DNA of 64,000 nt from Streptomyces sp. CC0208. Its GTDB lineage: Bacteria; Actinomycetota; Actinomycetes; Streptomycetales; Streptomycetaceae. The stretch spans positions 4,402,001 through 4,466,000 of the forward strand of contig NZ_CP031969.1 of the NCBI RefSeq assembly GCF_003443735.1, written 5' to 3'. The notes under the pieces were generated by a model. That model searched no databases, was not told where the DNA came from, and saw only the letters and a program-made list of their open reading frames with translations. The first letter of the stretch is position 1, and each line of letters starts with the position of its first letter. Made by a program: the position numbers and the translations under genes. Below are positions 46,370 through 55,665 of this stretch, piece after piece.

Positions 46370-46382
46370 GATGTGATGTCTG

Positions 46383-46934
46383 TCACCCGTAGGTGTCGCC
46401 GGGTCCCGTGCTGCCGGGGGCGCGCAGCGGACCGTAGCGACGAGGGGGTCCGCCGGGGCCGTTCACCTTGATCAACTTCACGGCGCCGTGCCCGAGATCC
46501 TCGTTCAGACGGGCCACCAACTGCGGCGCGAGCAGCCGCAGGTTCGTCGCCCAGGCCGTCGAGTCGCAGCGCACCACCAGGACCCGCTCGTCCTCGTCGT
46601 ACTTCTCCGGCTCGCAGTGCTTGGCCACGTCCTCGCCCACGATCTCCGGCCAGCGCCCCATCACCCCGCCCACCGCGGCCGGCGCCTCCCAGCCGCGCTC
46701 GGTGATCAGGCGGTTGATGGCGGCGCCGAACGCCATCGGGTCGCGTCCGTCGGCGCGCGCGCCGGAGCGCAGACCGCCACCGCGCCGCGCCTGCCGCTTC
46801 TGCTGCGCCGCGTCCCCACGCGCGCGTGCCTGTTCCTTCGCGGCCCTGAGCGCCACGCGCGCGAGATCGACACCGGAGGGCTCGGCGGGCTTGGGGTTCT
46901 CGGCGTTCTCGGCGGGGCCTGGTCCGTCGCTCAT
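46383..46934 (-). CDS. dciA: DciA (DUF721) replicative-helicase loader
   Basis: 183 residues. A disordered N-terminus leads to the DUF721/DciA domain (about 65-160: INRLITERGWEAPAAVGGVMGRWPEIVGEDVAKHC, LVVRCDSTAWATNLRLLAPQLVARLN). DciA is the ancestral loader of the DnaB helicase and replaces DnaC in most bacteria. ATG at 46934 overlaps the recF stop (ATGA), so it is translated together with RecF. Confidence 0.93.
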   Translation of the reverse strand: MSDGPGPAENAENPKPAEPSGVDLARVALRAAKEQARARGDAAQQKRQARRGGGLRSGARADGRDPMAFGAAINRLITERGWEAPAAVGGVMGRWPEIVGEDVAKHCEPEKYDEDERVLVVRCDSTAWATNLRLLAPQLVARLNEDLGHGAVKLIKVNGPGGPPRRYGPLRAPGSTGPGDTYG

Positions 46935-48052
46935 ACGCGCTCCACCGCCCCCTCGGACACGGCGTACCGCGTCCCCGCCAGCACATGCGGCACGTCGTCG
47001 TCGACCGCCGCCGTCACCAGGACCTGCTCACCGGGCGCGACCAGCTCGGCCAGCCGCTCACGGCGACGGGTGTCCAGCTCGGCGAACACGTCGTCGAGGA
47101 TCAGCACGGGCTCGTTGCCCTCGGCCCGGAGCAGGTCGTACGACGCGAGGCGCAACGCCAGCGCGTACGACCAGGACTCGCCGTGCGAGGCGTATCCCTT
47201 GGCGGGCAGCTGACCGAGTTTGAGATTCAGATCGTCCCGGTGCGGGCCTACGAGGGTCACGCCCCGCTCGATCTCCTGCTTGCGCGCCTCCGCGAGCGCC
47301 GCCATCAACTGCTCGTGGAGAGCCTCGCGCGTGTGCGCCTCGCCGGGCGCGGACGGCTTGTACTCCAGGGCGATTGGGCCGCCGCCCGGGGCCAGTTGTT
47401 CGTACGCCTTGTCGGTCAGGGGCTGCAGCGCGGCGATCAGGTCGAGCCGCTGGGCGAGCAACTCGGCGCCCACGCGCGCGAGGTGCTGGTCCCACACGTC
47501 GAGGGTGGACAGGTCCATCGAGCGGCCGCCGTGCCGCCTCGCGAGCGCGGCCGACTTCAGCAGGGTGTTGCGCTGCTTGAGGACCCGCTCGTAGTCGGAA
47601 CGGACACCGGCCATGCGCGGCGAGCGCGCGGTGATCAGCTCGTCCAGGAAGCGGCGCCGCTCACCCGGGTCGCCCTTCACCAGCGCGAGATCCTCCGGCG
47701 CGAACAGCACCGTGCGCACGATCCCGAGCACATCACGCGGCCTGACCTGCGAGGACCTGTTGATGCGGGCCCGGTTCGCCTTGCCGGGGTTCAGCTCCAG
47801 CTCGACCAGCTGCTGTCGCTCGCCCTGTCTGACCTGCGCCCGGACGATCGCACGGTCGGCACCCATGCGGACCAGGGGAGCGTCGGAGGCGACCCGGTGG
47901 CTGCCGAGGGTGGCGAGGTAGCCGATCGCCTCGACCAGGTTCGTCTTGCCCTGTCCGTTGGGGCCCACGAACGCGGTGACGCCCGGGTCGAGCGGGACTT
48001 CGACCCGGGCGTACGAGCGGAAGTCGGCCAGCGACAGGTGCGTGACGTGCAT
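46931..48052 (-). CDS. recF: RecF recombination/repair ATPase
   Basis: 373 residues, the usual length. Walker A GPNGQGKTN is near the N-terminus, followed by RRFLDELI, and the ABC-type signature and Walker B region (EPVLILDDVFAELD) near 300-320. RecF loads RecA at gapped DNA with RecO/RecR. ATG at 48052. It lies between gnd and dciA in the canonical origin order. Confidence 0.97.
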   Translation of the reverse strand: MHVTHLSLADFRSYARVEVPLDPGVTAFVGPNGQGKTNLVEAIGYLATLGSHRVASDAPLVRMGADRAIVRAQVRQGERQQLVELELNPGKANRARINRSSQVRPRDVLGIVRTVLFAPEDLALVKGDPGERRRFLDELITARSPRMAGVRSDYERVLKQRNTLLKSAALARRHGGRSMDLSTLDVWDQHLARVGAELLAQRLDLIAALQPLTDKAYEQLAPGGGPIALEYKPSAPGEAHTREALHEQLMAALAEARKQEIERGVTLVGPHRDDLNLKLGQLPAKGYASHGESWSYALALRLASYDLLRAEGNEPVLILDDVFAELDTRRRERLAELVAPGEQVLVTAAVDDDVPHVLAGTRYAVSEGAVERV

Positions 48053-48105
48053 GGTCGGTCGCCGACCTCCCCCAGCTTGTGGACTGTGGTGAACAGCCCT
48101 GTGGA

Positions 48106-48981
48106 TTACTTCGTCTCGACCGCGTGGCCGCCGAACTGGTTGCGCAGCGCCGCGATCATCTTCATCTGCGGCGAGTCGTCCTGGCGGGACGCGAACCGCG
48201 CGAACAGGGAGGCGGTGATCGCCGGCAGCGGCACCGCGTGGTCGATGGCGGCCTCCACGGTCCACCGGCCCTCGCCGGAGTCCTGTGCGTAACCGCGCAG
48301 CTTGTCCAGGTGCTCGTCCTCGTCGAGGGCGTTGACCGCGAGGTCGAGGAGCCAGGAACGGATGACCGTGCCCTCCTGCCAGGAGCGGAAGACCTCCCGG
48401 ACGTCGGTCACGGAGTCGACCTTCTCCAGGAGCTCCCAGCCCTCGGCATAGGCCTGCATCATCGCGTACTCGATGCCGTTGTGGACCATCTTCGCGAAGT
48501 GGCCCGCGCCGACCTTGCCCGCGTGCACCGCTCCGGCGTCGCCCTCGGGCTTGAGGGCGTCGAAGACCGGCTGCACCTTGGCGACGTTCTCCGCGTCGCC
48601 GCCGTACATCAGCGCGTAGCCGTTCTCCAGGCCCCACACGCCGCCGGAGACGCCGCAGTCGACGAAGCCGATGCCCTTGGCGGCGAGCTCCTCGGCGTGC
48701 TTCTCGTCGTCCGTCCAGCGGGAGTTCCCACCGTCCACCACGACGTCGCCGGGCTCCAGGAGCTCGGCCAGCTCGTCGATGGTCGCCTGGGTCGGCGCAC
48801 CGGCCGGGACCATCACCCACACGACCCGCGGGCCCTGCAACGCGTCCACAAGCTCCTTGAGGCTGTGGACATCGGCGAGGTCCGGGTTGCGGTCGTATCC
48901 GATCACGGTGTGGCCTGCGCGGCGGATCCGCTCGCGCATGTTGCCGCCCATCTTGCCGAGGCCGACGAGACCGAGCTCCAT
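48106..48981 (-). CDS. gnd: 6-phosphogluconate dehydrogenase (decarboxylating), short form
   Basis: 291 residues. The N-terminal Rossmann motif GLVGLGKMGGNM binds the cofactor, DGGNSRWTDDEKHAEEL and the GVSGGVWGLENGYALMYGG motif line the substrate site, and KMVHNGIEYAMMQAYAEG carries the catalytic Lys. The short, usually NAD-preferring form of actinobacteria. It oxidises 6-phosphogluconate to ribulose 5-phosphate and CO2. ATG at 48981 follows AAGGAACAACTG. A metabolic gene between dnaN and recF is standard in Streptomyces. Confidence 0.95.
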   Translation of the reverse strand: MELGLVGLGKMGGNMRERIRRAGHTVIGYDRNPDLADVHSLKELVDALQGPRVVWVMVPAGAPTQATIDELAELLEPGDVVVDGGNSRWTDDEKHAEELAAKGIGFVDCGVSGGVWGLENGYALMYGGDAENVAKVQPVFDALKPEGDAGAVHAGKVGAGHFAKMVHNGIEYAMMQAYAEGWELLEKVDSVTDVREVFRSWQEGTVIRSWLLDLAVNALDEDEHLDKLRGYAQDSGEGRWTVEAAIDHAVPLPAITASLFARFASRQDDSPQMKMIAALRNQFGGHAVETK

Positions 48982-49116
48982 CAGTTGTTCCTTAGGTTGC
49001 TGTGGCGTGTGAGGCACCTTCGTACCCACGTACGAGCCTAAACCCGGACGCTCACGCACACCTGTGGGCATACGCGCTCAAACGTATGCCCTCACCTGGG
49101 GCTTTGACTCAGCCGC

Positions 49117-50247
49117 TCAGCCGCTCAGCCGCACCGGCATGATCAGGTACTTGTAGGCCTCGTCCGCCTCGGCGTCCAGGGCCGGCTTGCCGCTCAGCAG
49201 CGCGGGCTTGGTGGACGTCGTGAAGGACAGCTGGGCCACCGGGGAGTCGATGGCGCTCAGGCCGTCCAGCAGGAAGGTCGGGTTGAAGGCGATCGAGACG
49301 TCGTCGCCCTCCAGGTGGGCGTCAACCCTTTCCACAGCCTGTGCGTCGTCGCTGGAACCGGCCTCCAGGATGAGCACGCCCTGCTCGAAGCTCAGCCGCA
49401 CCGGGGTGTTGCGCTCGGCGACCAGGGCCACACGCTTGACGGCCTCCACGAAGGGGGCGGTCTCGATCACGGCCACGGAGTTGAACTCCGTCGGGAACAG
49501 CGAGCGGTACTTCGGCAGGTCGCCTTCGAGCAGACGCGTGGTGGTACGACGGCCCGCGCCCTCGAAGCCGATCAGGCCCTCGCCCGCGCCCGAACCGGAC
49601 AGCGCCAGGATGACGCTGTCGCCGCTCGTGAGGGCCTTGGCGGTGTCCAGGAGCGTCTTGGCGGGCACCAGGGCCACCGCGGACGCCTCCGGGTTCTCCG
49701 GCTTCCACAGGAACTCGCGGACCGCGAAGCGGTAGCGGTCGGTGGACGCCAGCGTGACGGTGTCGCCCTCGATCTCGATGCGCACACCGGTCAGGACGGG
49801 AAGCGTGTCGTCTCGGCCCGCGGCGATGGCCACCTGGGCGGCGGCGGAGGCGAAGACCTCACCCGGGACGGTGCCCGTGGCGCTCGGCATCTGCGGCAGC
49901 GCCGGGTACTCCTCCACAGGCAGGGTGTGGAGGGTGAAGCGCGAGGAGCCGCAGACCACGGTCGCCCGTACACCGTCTGTGGAAATCTCCACCGGGCGGT
50001 TGGGCAGTGCACGGCAGATGTCGGCGAGCAGGCGGCCGGAGACGAGCACCGTGCCCTCCTCCTCGACCTCGGCCTCCACGGAGACCCGCGCGGAGACCTC
50101 GTAGTCGAAGCTGGACAGGCTCAGCTGGCCTTCCTCGGCCTTCAGGAGAAGGCCGGCGAGGACAGGCGCCGGCGGACGGGCCGGGAGGCTGCGCGCCGCC
50201 CAGGCCACTGCCTCCGCGAGTACGTCGCGTTCCACCCGGATCTTCAC
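49117..50247 (-). CDS. dnaN: DNA polymerase III beta sliding clamp
   Basis: 376 residues forming three clamp folds; the C-terminal end YKYLIMPVRLSG is the standard finish and the N-terminus MKIRVERDVLAEAVAWAARSLP is typical. It encircles DNA and tethers polymerase and repair enzymes. GTG at 50247 with AGGAGGCGGCAACA. It reads away from oriC. Confidence 0.98.
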   Translation of the reverse strand: MKIRVERDVLAEAVAWAARSLPARPPAPVLAGLLLKAEEGQLSLSSFDYEVSARVSVEAEVEEEGTVLVSGRLLADICRALPNRPVEISTDGVRATVVCGSSRFTLHTLPVEEYPALPQMPSATGTVPGEVFASAAAQVAIAAGRDDTLPVLTGVRIEIEGDTVTLASTDRYRFAVREFLWKPENPEASAVALVPAKTLLDTAKALTSGDSVILALSGSGAGEGLIGFEGAGRRTTTRLLEGDLPKYRSLFPTEFNSVAVIETAPFVEAVKRVALVAERNTPVRLSFEQGVLILEAGSSDDAQAVERVDAHLEGDDVSIAFNPTFLLDGLSAIDSPVAQLSFTTSTKPALLSGKPALDAEADEAYKYLIMPVRLSG

Positions 50248-51046
50248 TGTTGCCGCCTCCTGCTGTTGCCGGCGCTGCTCGGCCTGCCTGGCTTCGTCGT
50301 CTGTCTCGGTGTCGTCGGCCCCTGTGCCGGGAAGGACACCGGGGAACAGTCTGACGCACCCCACTGACAGTAGGTGCCTCTCGGGGTCAAGTCGTGACGA
50401 GGGGCAGTCGGGAGCCGGACAGCGAGTTGTGCACAGGCCCCACTTCGAAACGGATTCCCAGCTCTCTCTAGTTGGGAGTAGTAGTAGGGGCTGTGGATAC
50501 CGTGGATAACCCTGTTTTCCCAGCTCAGAGCGGGAATTTTGTCCACCGGCCCTGTGGGCGACGGCGGTGGACAACCAGGCGTATCTGTGGAGAACAGAAA
50601 GTTCTGCACACTCCGTGCACAGCCTGAGGCGACTTCTCCCCAGCGCCGTCCCCAGCTTTACCCGTCTTTCCCACAGCCCAACCCGGCACCTTCGTGTGAC
50701 GCCTTTCACTCGACCCGGTGATCAGGCGCGTCGCGTTGCCGAACAGTGGACAGGCATGTGGAGAAGCTGGTGATCGCTGGGGACAACCGGCCCTGGCCTG
50801 TGGGTTGCCGGTGGACAACTTGGTGCACAGCCTGTGGATCTTCTCGCTGTCCACAGTCTGTGGAGATCCTTCGTCCACGAATCCACAACCACCTGACCTG
50901 GCCTGATGGTCTTTCACCAGGAAGCCTGTGGACCGCGATCTGGACAACTTCGCAGTCCCCAGGATGTGGACGGAAAAAAGTCACCGGATCTGTGGAGAGA
51001 GGCCGTAACCCGGCGGGGAATCGAACACCCGGCTACGGCGGCATGA
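50248..51046. other. chromosomal replication origin oriC
   Basis: About 800 gene-free bases between dnaN and dnaA. At least 17 9-mers resemble the Streptomyces DnaA box TTGTCCACA in both orientations, starting at 50492, 50501, 50539, 50566, 50586, 50745, 50758, 50810, 50833, 50847, 50859, 50871, 50880, 50927, 50939, 50965 and 50991. The density is greatest from 50810 to 51000. Few match perfectly; most carry one or two changes, as known for Streptomyces origins. The segment 50595-50744 has fewer boxes and runs like CTTTACCCGTCTTTCCC that could include the unwinding zone. Confidence 0.96.
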
Positions 51047-51087
51047 CGAAGGGCGCCCTCGGGATCTCGTCCCCAGGGCGCCCTTCG
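51047..51087 (-). terminator. dnaA terminator
   Basis: CGAAGGGCGCCCT and AGGGCGCCCTTCG, an exact 13-base pairing, around a 15-base loop. It lies between the dnaA stop and oriC and should stop dnaA transcription before the origin. Confidence 0.88.
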
Positions 51088-51116
51088 GTGTCGGAACCGT
51101 CGTGGCTCCGCCTCTG

Positions 51117-53099
51117 TCAGCCGTTCTTGATGCGGTTCGTCAGCTCGGTCACCTGGTTGTAGATGGAGCGTCGCTCGGCCATCAGATTGCGGATCTTGCG
51201 GTCCGCGTGCATCACGGTCGTGTGGTCGCGGCCGCCGAACAGGGCGCCGATCTTCGGCAGCGAGAGGTCCGTCAGCTCGCGGCACAGGTACATGGCGATC
51301 TGGCGGGCCGTGACGAGGGCGCGGCCGCGCGAGGTGCCGCACAGGTCCTCGACGGTCAGGCCGAAGTAGTCCGCCGTGGCGCTCATGATGGCCGTCGAGG
51401 TGATCTCGGGCGCCGAGTCCTCGCCGCCGGGGATCAGGTCCTTCAGCACGATCTCCGTCAGACCCAGATCCACTGGCTGCCGGTTGAGCGACGCGAACGC
51501 CGTCACCCGGATCAGCGCGCCCTCCAGCTCACGGATGTTGCGCGAGATGCGGGACGCGATGAACTCCAGCACCTCCGGCGGGGCGTTGAGCTGCTCCTGC
51601 ACCGCCTTCTTGCGCAGGATCGCGATCCGTGTCTCCAGTTCGGGCGGCTGGACGTCGGTGATCAGACCCCACTCGAAACGGTTCCTCAGCCGGTCCTCCA
51701 GCGTTACCAGTTGCTTGGGCGGCCGGTCGCTGGACAGCACGATCTGCTTGTTGGCGTTGTGGAGCGTGTTGAAGGTGTGGAAGAACTCCTCCTGCGTCGA
51801 CTCCTTGTCCGCGAGGAACTGGATGTCGTCGACGAGCAGGATGTCCATCTCGCGGTAGCGCTTGCGGAAGCTGTCGCCCTTGCCGTCGCGGATGGAGTTG
51901 ATGAACTCGTTGGTGAACTCCTCCGAGCTCACGTACCGCACGCGCGTGCCGGGGTACAGGCTGCGCGCGTAGTGCCCGATCGCGTGCAGCAGGTGGGTCT
52001 TGCCGAGTCCCGACTCCCCGTAGATGAAGAGGGGGTTGTAGGCCTTGGCCGGGGCCTCGGCGACCGCCACCGCGGCCGCGTGGGCGAAGCGGTTGGAGGC
52101 GCCGATGACGAACGTGTCGAAGAGGTACTTCGGGTTCAGCCGCGCGGTGGGCTCCCCGGGGCCGGTCGCCGGCGCGGGCTGCGCGGCGAGTGGGCCGGGG
52201 GCGCCGGTGGTGGGCAGGTTGGAGCCGACCGGGCCACCGCGGTGCACACGGCCGGAGCCGGACGGCGGATCGGGCAGGTCCCGGCGGCTGTCGCGCTGGT
52301 CGTAGTCGGACCGGGGCTGGTCGTAGTCGGGACGCGGTTTGTCGTAGTCCGGCCGCTGGTTGTAGTCGGAGCGCGGGCCGTCGTAGGACGGGCGCTCCAT
52401 CGACTGCGGGCGGTAGTCCTGGGACGAGGGGCCGTACGACTCCTGCGTGTACGGCTCCTGCTGGTACGGCTCCTGCGGATAGGGCTCCTGCGACGGTGAC
52501 GCGTAGGGGTCGCGCTCCGGGAAGCCGAGCCGCTGCTGCTGCCAGCTGTACTCGTCCTGCGCCGGCCGCGGCCAGGCGCCGGGTTCGGGGCGCTGGTACT
52601 CCGAGGGGTAGGCGGGGCGCGCGGTCGGGAGCTGGTCCGGGCGGGGCGCGCGGTCGCCCTGGTGCGCGGGGCGCTGTTCGCCGCGGCTCTGGTGGGAGTC
52701 GTCGGCGCGGTGACGGCCGTAGCCCTCGTACTGGTTGTCGTACTGGCCGGAGGGAAGCTCCGGCTCCTCGTAGCGAGACTGGGGCCGGGGGGCCGGAGGC
52801 GAGGGCGGTGGCGAGGGCTCGCCCGCGGAGTCGTCGACGGTGATCGCGATACGGATCGGGCGTCCGCACTCGCGGCTCAGCGTCTCGCTGACGGCCGGGG
52901 CCAACCGGCCCTCCAGTACGCCTTTCGCAAATTCGTTCGGTACGGCGAGCAGAGCGGTGTCGGCGACCAGCGCGAGCGGCTGGCAGCGCCGGATCCAGTG
53001 CTCGTCCTTCGCCTCCACACCCTGGACGCGGCCCTCACCGAGAAGCTGCTCGAGTACGCGTGGCCACACTGCGGCAAGATCGGCAGGTACGTCAGCCAC
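51117..53099 (-). CDS. dnaA: chromosomal replication initiator DnaA
   Basis: 660 residues, long for the family. Domain I (about 1-90) is followed by an extended domain II (to about 325) rich in Pro, Tyr, Gln, Arg and Asp with Tyr-containing repeats (YPQEPYQQEPYTQESY; RPDYD, PRPDYDQPRSDYDQ). The AAA+ domain has Walker A GESGLGKTHLL near 361 and DDIQFLADKESTQEEFFHTF. Domain IV has the DnaA signature LPKIGALFGGRDHTTVMHA. GTG at 53099. It unwinds oriC when ATP-bound and also acts as a transcription regulator. Confidence 0.98.
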   Translation of the reverse strand: MADVPADLAAVWPRVLEQLLGEGRVQGVEAKDEHWIRRCQPLALVADTALLAVPNEFAKGVLEGRLAPAVSETLSRECGRPIRIAITVDDSAGEPSPPPSPPAPRPQSRYEEPELPSGQYDNQYEGYGRHRADDSHQSRGEQRPAHQGDRAPRPDQLPTARPAYPSEYQRPEPGAWPRPAQDEYSWQQQRLGFPERDPYASPSQEPYPQEPYQQEPYTQESYGPSSQDYRPQSMERPSYDGPRSDYNQRPDYDKPRPDYDQPRSDYDQRDSRRDLPDPPSGSGRVHRGGPVGSNLPTTGAPGPLAAQPAPATGPGEPTARLNPKYLFDTFVIGASNRFAHAAAVAVAEAPAKAYNPLFIYGESGLGKTHLLHAIGHYARSLYPGTRVRYVSSEEFTNEFINSIRDGKGDSFRKRYREMDILLVDDIQFLADKESTQEEFFHTFNTLHNANKQIVLSSDRPPKQLVTLEDRLRNRFEWGLITDVQPPELETRIAILRKKAVQEQLNAPPEVLEFIASRISRNIRELEGALIRVTAFASLNRQPVDLGLTEIVLKDLIPGGEDSAPEITSTAIMSATADYFGLTVEDLCGTSRGRALVTARQIAMYLCRELTDLSLPKIGALFGGRDHTTVMHADRKIRNLMAERRSIYNQVTELTNRIKNG

Positions 53100-53482
53100 A
53101 GGGCACGCTCTCTCACGGGTCCCACGAACGTGTGGTTGTGGGACGAGTCGGGATTCAAATGGGGTGGAGCCGAAAGACAGGGGTCAACGGAACGAATCGG
53201 AGTTCAGCCACGGTAGTCAGGGCGACGGGTGCGGTTCAAGTTGTTGTCCCCAGCCTGTGGATAGTGTCTCCCGGTGACCACTGGTTTGACCGGATGGCGT
53301 AGCCGCGCGTACCGTAACCAGGTCGAGTTGTCGATGGCTGCTGCCGCCTGCCTCCGATGGGCACAGATCGCGTCAGGTGATCGGGAAGCGGTGCACACGG
53401 GCGTAACTGCGAGCTACTCGTGGGCGCACGGTGACAGCCAGGACGGCACCCGCCACCACCGATTGATTTCTGGAGCCCCCGA
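53100..53482. promoter_or_regulatory. divergent dnaA-rpmH promoter region
   Basis: About 380 bases without a gene. It carries DnaA-box-like TGTGGATAG at 53257-53265 and TTGTCCCCA just before it, near the inverted sequence GGTGACCACTGG, consistent with DnaA autoregulation. Promoters for dnaA (reverse) and rpmH (forward) must both lie here. Confidence 0.65.
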
Positions 53483-53620
53483 GTGAGCAAGCGCACCTTC
53501 CAGCCGAACAACCGTCGTCGTGCCAAGACCCACGGCTTCCGTCTGCGGATGCGTACCCGTGCCGGCCGCGCGATTCTGGCGAACCGCCGCAGCAAGGGTC
53601 GCGCCAGCCTGTCCGCCTGA
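53483..53620 (+). CDS. rpmH: 50S ribosomal protein L34
   Basis: 45 residues starting with GTG: MSKRTFQPNNRRRAKTHGF, then RLRMRTRAGRAILANRR and a short basic end. This is the highly conserved bL34, which sits next to the peptidyl transfer centre in domain III of 23S rRNA. TGGAG lies 9 bases before the start. It begins the rpmH-rnpA-yidD-yidC-jag-rsmG array, divergent from dnaA, as in nearly all bacteria. Confidence 0.97.
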   Translation: MSKRTFQPNNRRRAKTHGFRLRMRTRAGRAILANRRSKGRASLSA

Positions 53621-53641
53621 TCCCGGTCAGGTCATGCCGTC

Positions 53642-54013
53642 GTGCTGCCCACCGAGAACCGGCTGAGGCGGCGCGAGGACTTCGCGACCGCGGTACGACG
53701 AGGGCGCCGGGCCGGCCGCCCGTCCCTCGTCGTCCATTTTCGTAGCGGTGCCACGGACCCGCACGCGCCTGGGGAGAGCGCTCCCCCGACGCGTGCGGGT
53801 TTCGTCGTGAGCAAGGCCGTGGGCGGTGCCGTGGTGCGCAACAAGGTGAAGCGCAGGCTTCGCCATCTGATGCGCGACAGGGTCCTCCTGTTTCCCCCCG
53901 GTAGCCTGGTAGTCGTACGAGCGCTGCCCGAGGCGGGCGACGCCGATCACGAACAGCTGGCCCGAGACCTGGATGCCGCCGTTCAGCGGCTGCTGGGAGG
54001 GGGCGCACGATGA
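53642..54013 (+). CDS. rnpA: ribonuclease P protein component
   Basis: 123 residues starting with GTG: MLPTENRLRRREDFATAVRRG, then the RNP motif RNKVKRRLRHLMRD, the basic alpha-helix that contacts P RNA, and a short acidic tail. It assists the RNA enzyme in tRNA 5' maturation. Its stop overlaps the yidD ATG. Confidence 0.97.
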   Translation: MLPTENRLRRREDFATAVRRGRRAGRPSLVVHFRSGATDPHAPGESAPPTRAGFVVSKAVGGAVVRNKVKRRLRHLMRDRVLLFPPGSLVVVRALPEAGDADHEQLARDLDAAVQRLLGGGAR

Positions 54014-54360
54014 AGTACCCGCTGCTGGCGCTGATCAAGCTGTACCAGTGGACCATCAGCCCGCTGCTGGGGCCGGTGTGCAAGTACTACCCGTCGTGCT
54101 CCCACTACGGCTACCAGGCCATCGACCGGCACGGTGCGATCAAGGGAACGGCACTCACCGCCTGGCGCATCCTGCGGTGCAATCCGTGGTCGCTGGGCGG
54201 TGTGGACCATGTCCCGCCGCGCAGGCGTCCGCGGTGGCACGAAATGCTGCGTAACGCCTGGCGTGCACGTAGGGGCGGGCCCTCCGCCGCCTCGGCCACC
54301 GAGGGGCAGAATCCTTCGAGCCCGGCCGCAGAGACTCCGTCCCATGCCCAAGGAGCATGA
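54010..54360 (+). CDS. yidD: membrane protein insertion efficiency factor YidD
   Basis: 116 residues. The family core KLYQWTISPLLGPVCKYYPSCSHYGYQAI carries the three conserved Cys along with CNPWSLGGVDHVP. A Ser/Ala-rich tail follows, longer than the family's usual ~80 residues. It helps YidC-dependent insertion at the inner membrane. The ATG at 54010 overlaps rnpA. Confidence 0.95.
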   Translation: MKYPLLALIKLYQWTISPLLGPVCKYYPSCSHYGYQAIDRHGAIKGTALTAWRILRCNPWSLGGVDHVPPRRRPRWHEMLRNAWRARRGGPSAASATEGQNPSSPAAETPSHAQGA

Positions 54361-54363
54361 TTA

Positions 54364-55650
54364 GTGGACACGATTGCCAGTCTTTTCAGCTTCATCACGA
54401 CACCCGTCTCCTGGGTCATCGTCCAGTTCCACACGGTGTACGGCAAGATCTTCGGCCCTGACACCGGCTGGGCCTGGGGCCTGTCGATCGTGTCCCTCGT
54501 GATCCTGATCCGTATCTGCCTGATCCCGCTCTTCGTGAAGCAGATCAAGTCGACGCGGGCCATGCAGACGCTCCAGCCCGAGATGAAGAAGATCCAGGAG
54601 CGCTACAAGAACGACAAGCAGCGTCAGTCCGAAGAGATGATGAAGCTGTACAAGGAGACGGGCACCAACCCGCTCTCCTCGTGCCTTCCCATCCTGGCGC
54701 AGTCCCCGTTCTTCTTCGCCCTGTATCACGTGCTCAACGGCATCGCGACGGGCGACACCATCGGTGTCATCAACGAATCGCTGCTGGCCAGTGCCCGTAA
54801 GGCGCACATCTTTGGTGCCCCGCTCGCCGCGAAGTTCAAGGACGGCTCCGCCACCGTCCAGGCGCTGGGTGCCACGGTCACGGATGTGCGAGTCGTCACC
54901 GCGGTCATGATCGTCATGATGTCGGCGTCGCAGTTCTACACGCAGCGCCAGCTGATGACGAAGAACGTCGACACCACCGTCAAGACGCCGTTCATGCAGC
55001 AGCAGAAGATGCTGATGTACGTCTTCCCGGTCATGTTCGCCGTCTTCGGCATCAACTTCCCGGTCGGTGTCCTCGTCTACTGGCTGACCACCAACGTGTG
55101 GACCATGGGCCAGCAGATGTACGTCATCCACAACAACCCGACCCCGGGTTCCAAGGCCCAGGCCGCCTACCTGGAGCGCCTCACCAAGCACGTCACGAGC
55201 CACGGCAAGGCCCGCAAGCGCAGCGAGCGCACGATCATCAAGGCGATCGTCGCCAAGGGCCGCGACCGCAATGAGTTCGAGCGCAAGTTCATCAACGGTC
55301 TGAACAAGGCGGGCCTCGCGGCCCAGGCCGACGGCTCGGTCATCCAGAGCGAGTCCCAGGCCGCGGTCCAGACCGAGGACGGTTCGACCGCGAGCGCGGC
55401 GGCTCCCAAGCGTCAGCAGCCCAAGCGGCAGAGCAAGTCCCAGCGTCAGTCGGGTGCGGCTGCGGCCGGCTCGAAGGCCGCCGATGGCGCCCCGTCGTCG
55501 GAGCCGACCTCGCTGACCAAGTCCGACGAGCCTGAGGACGCCAAGCCCGCCGCTCCCGCCAAGAAGCCGGCTGGCGGCGGTACCCGCAGCAAGGCCCAGT
55601 CCGGACAGCGCAAGGGTCCGCAGCGGCCCAAGTCCCCGTCCAAGAAGTAA
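54364..55650 (+). CDS. yidC: YidC/Oxa1 membrane insertase
   Basis: 428 residues with five hydrophobic segments; the first loop includes LFVKQIKSTRAMQTLQPEMKKIQ, and a positively charged Arg near the groove. The typical YidC fold ends near residue 290; the tail of ~130 residues is Lys/Ala/Ser/Gln-rich and may contact the ribosome. GTG at 54364, three bases after yidD. Inserts membrane proteins alone or with Sec. Confidence 0.96.
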   Translation: MDTIASLFSFITTPVSWVIVQFHTVYGKIFGPDTGWAWGLSIVSLVILIRICLIPLFVKQIKSTRAMQTLQPEMKKIQERYKNDKQRQSEEMMKLYKETGTNPLSSCLPILAQSPFFFALYHVLNGIATGDTIGVINESLLASARKAHIFGAPLAAKFKDGSATVQALGATVTDVRVVTAVMIVMMSASQFYTQRQLMTKNVDTTVKTPFMQQQKMLMYVFPVMFAVFGINFPVGVLVYWLTTNVWTMGQQMYVIHNNPTPGSKAQAAYLERLTKHVTSHGKARKRSERTIIKAIVAKGRDRNEFERKFINGLNKAGLAAQADGSVIQSESQAAVQTEDGSTASAAAPKRQQPKRQSKSQRQSGAAAAGSKAADGAPSSEPTSLTKSDEPEDAKPAAPAKKPAGGGTRSKAQSGQRKGPQRPKSPSKK

Positions 55651-55665
55651 GAAGGAGTCCATCCC

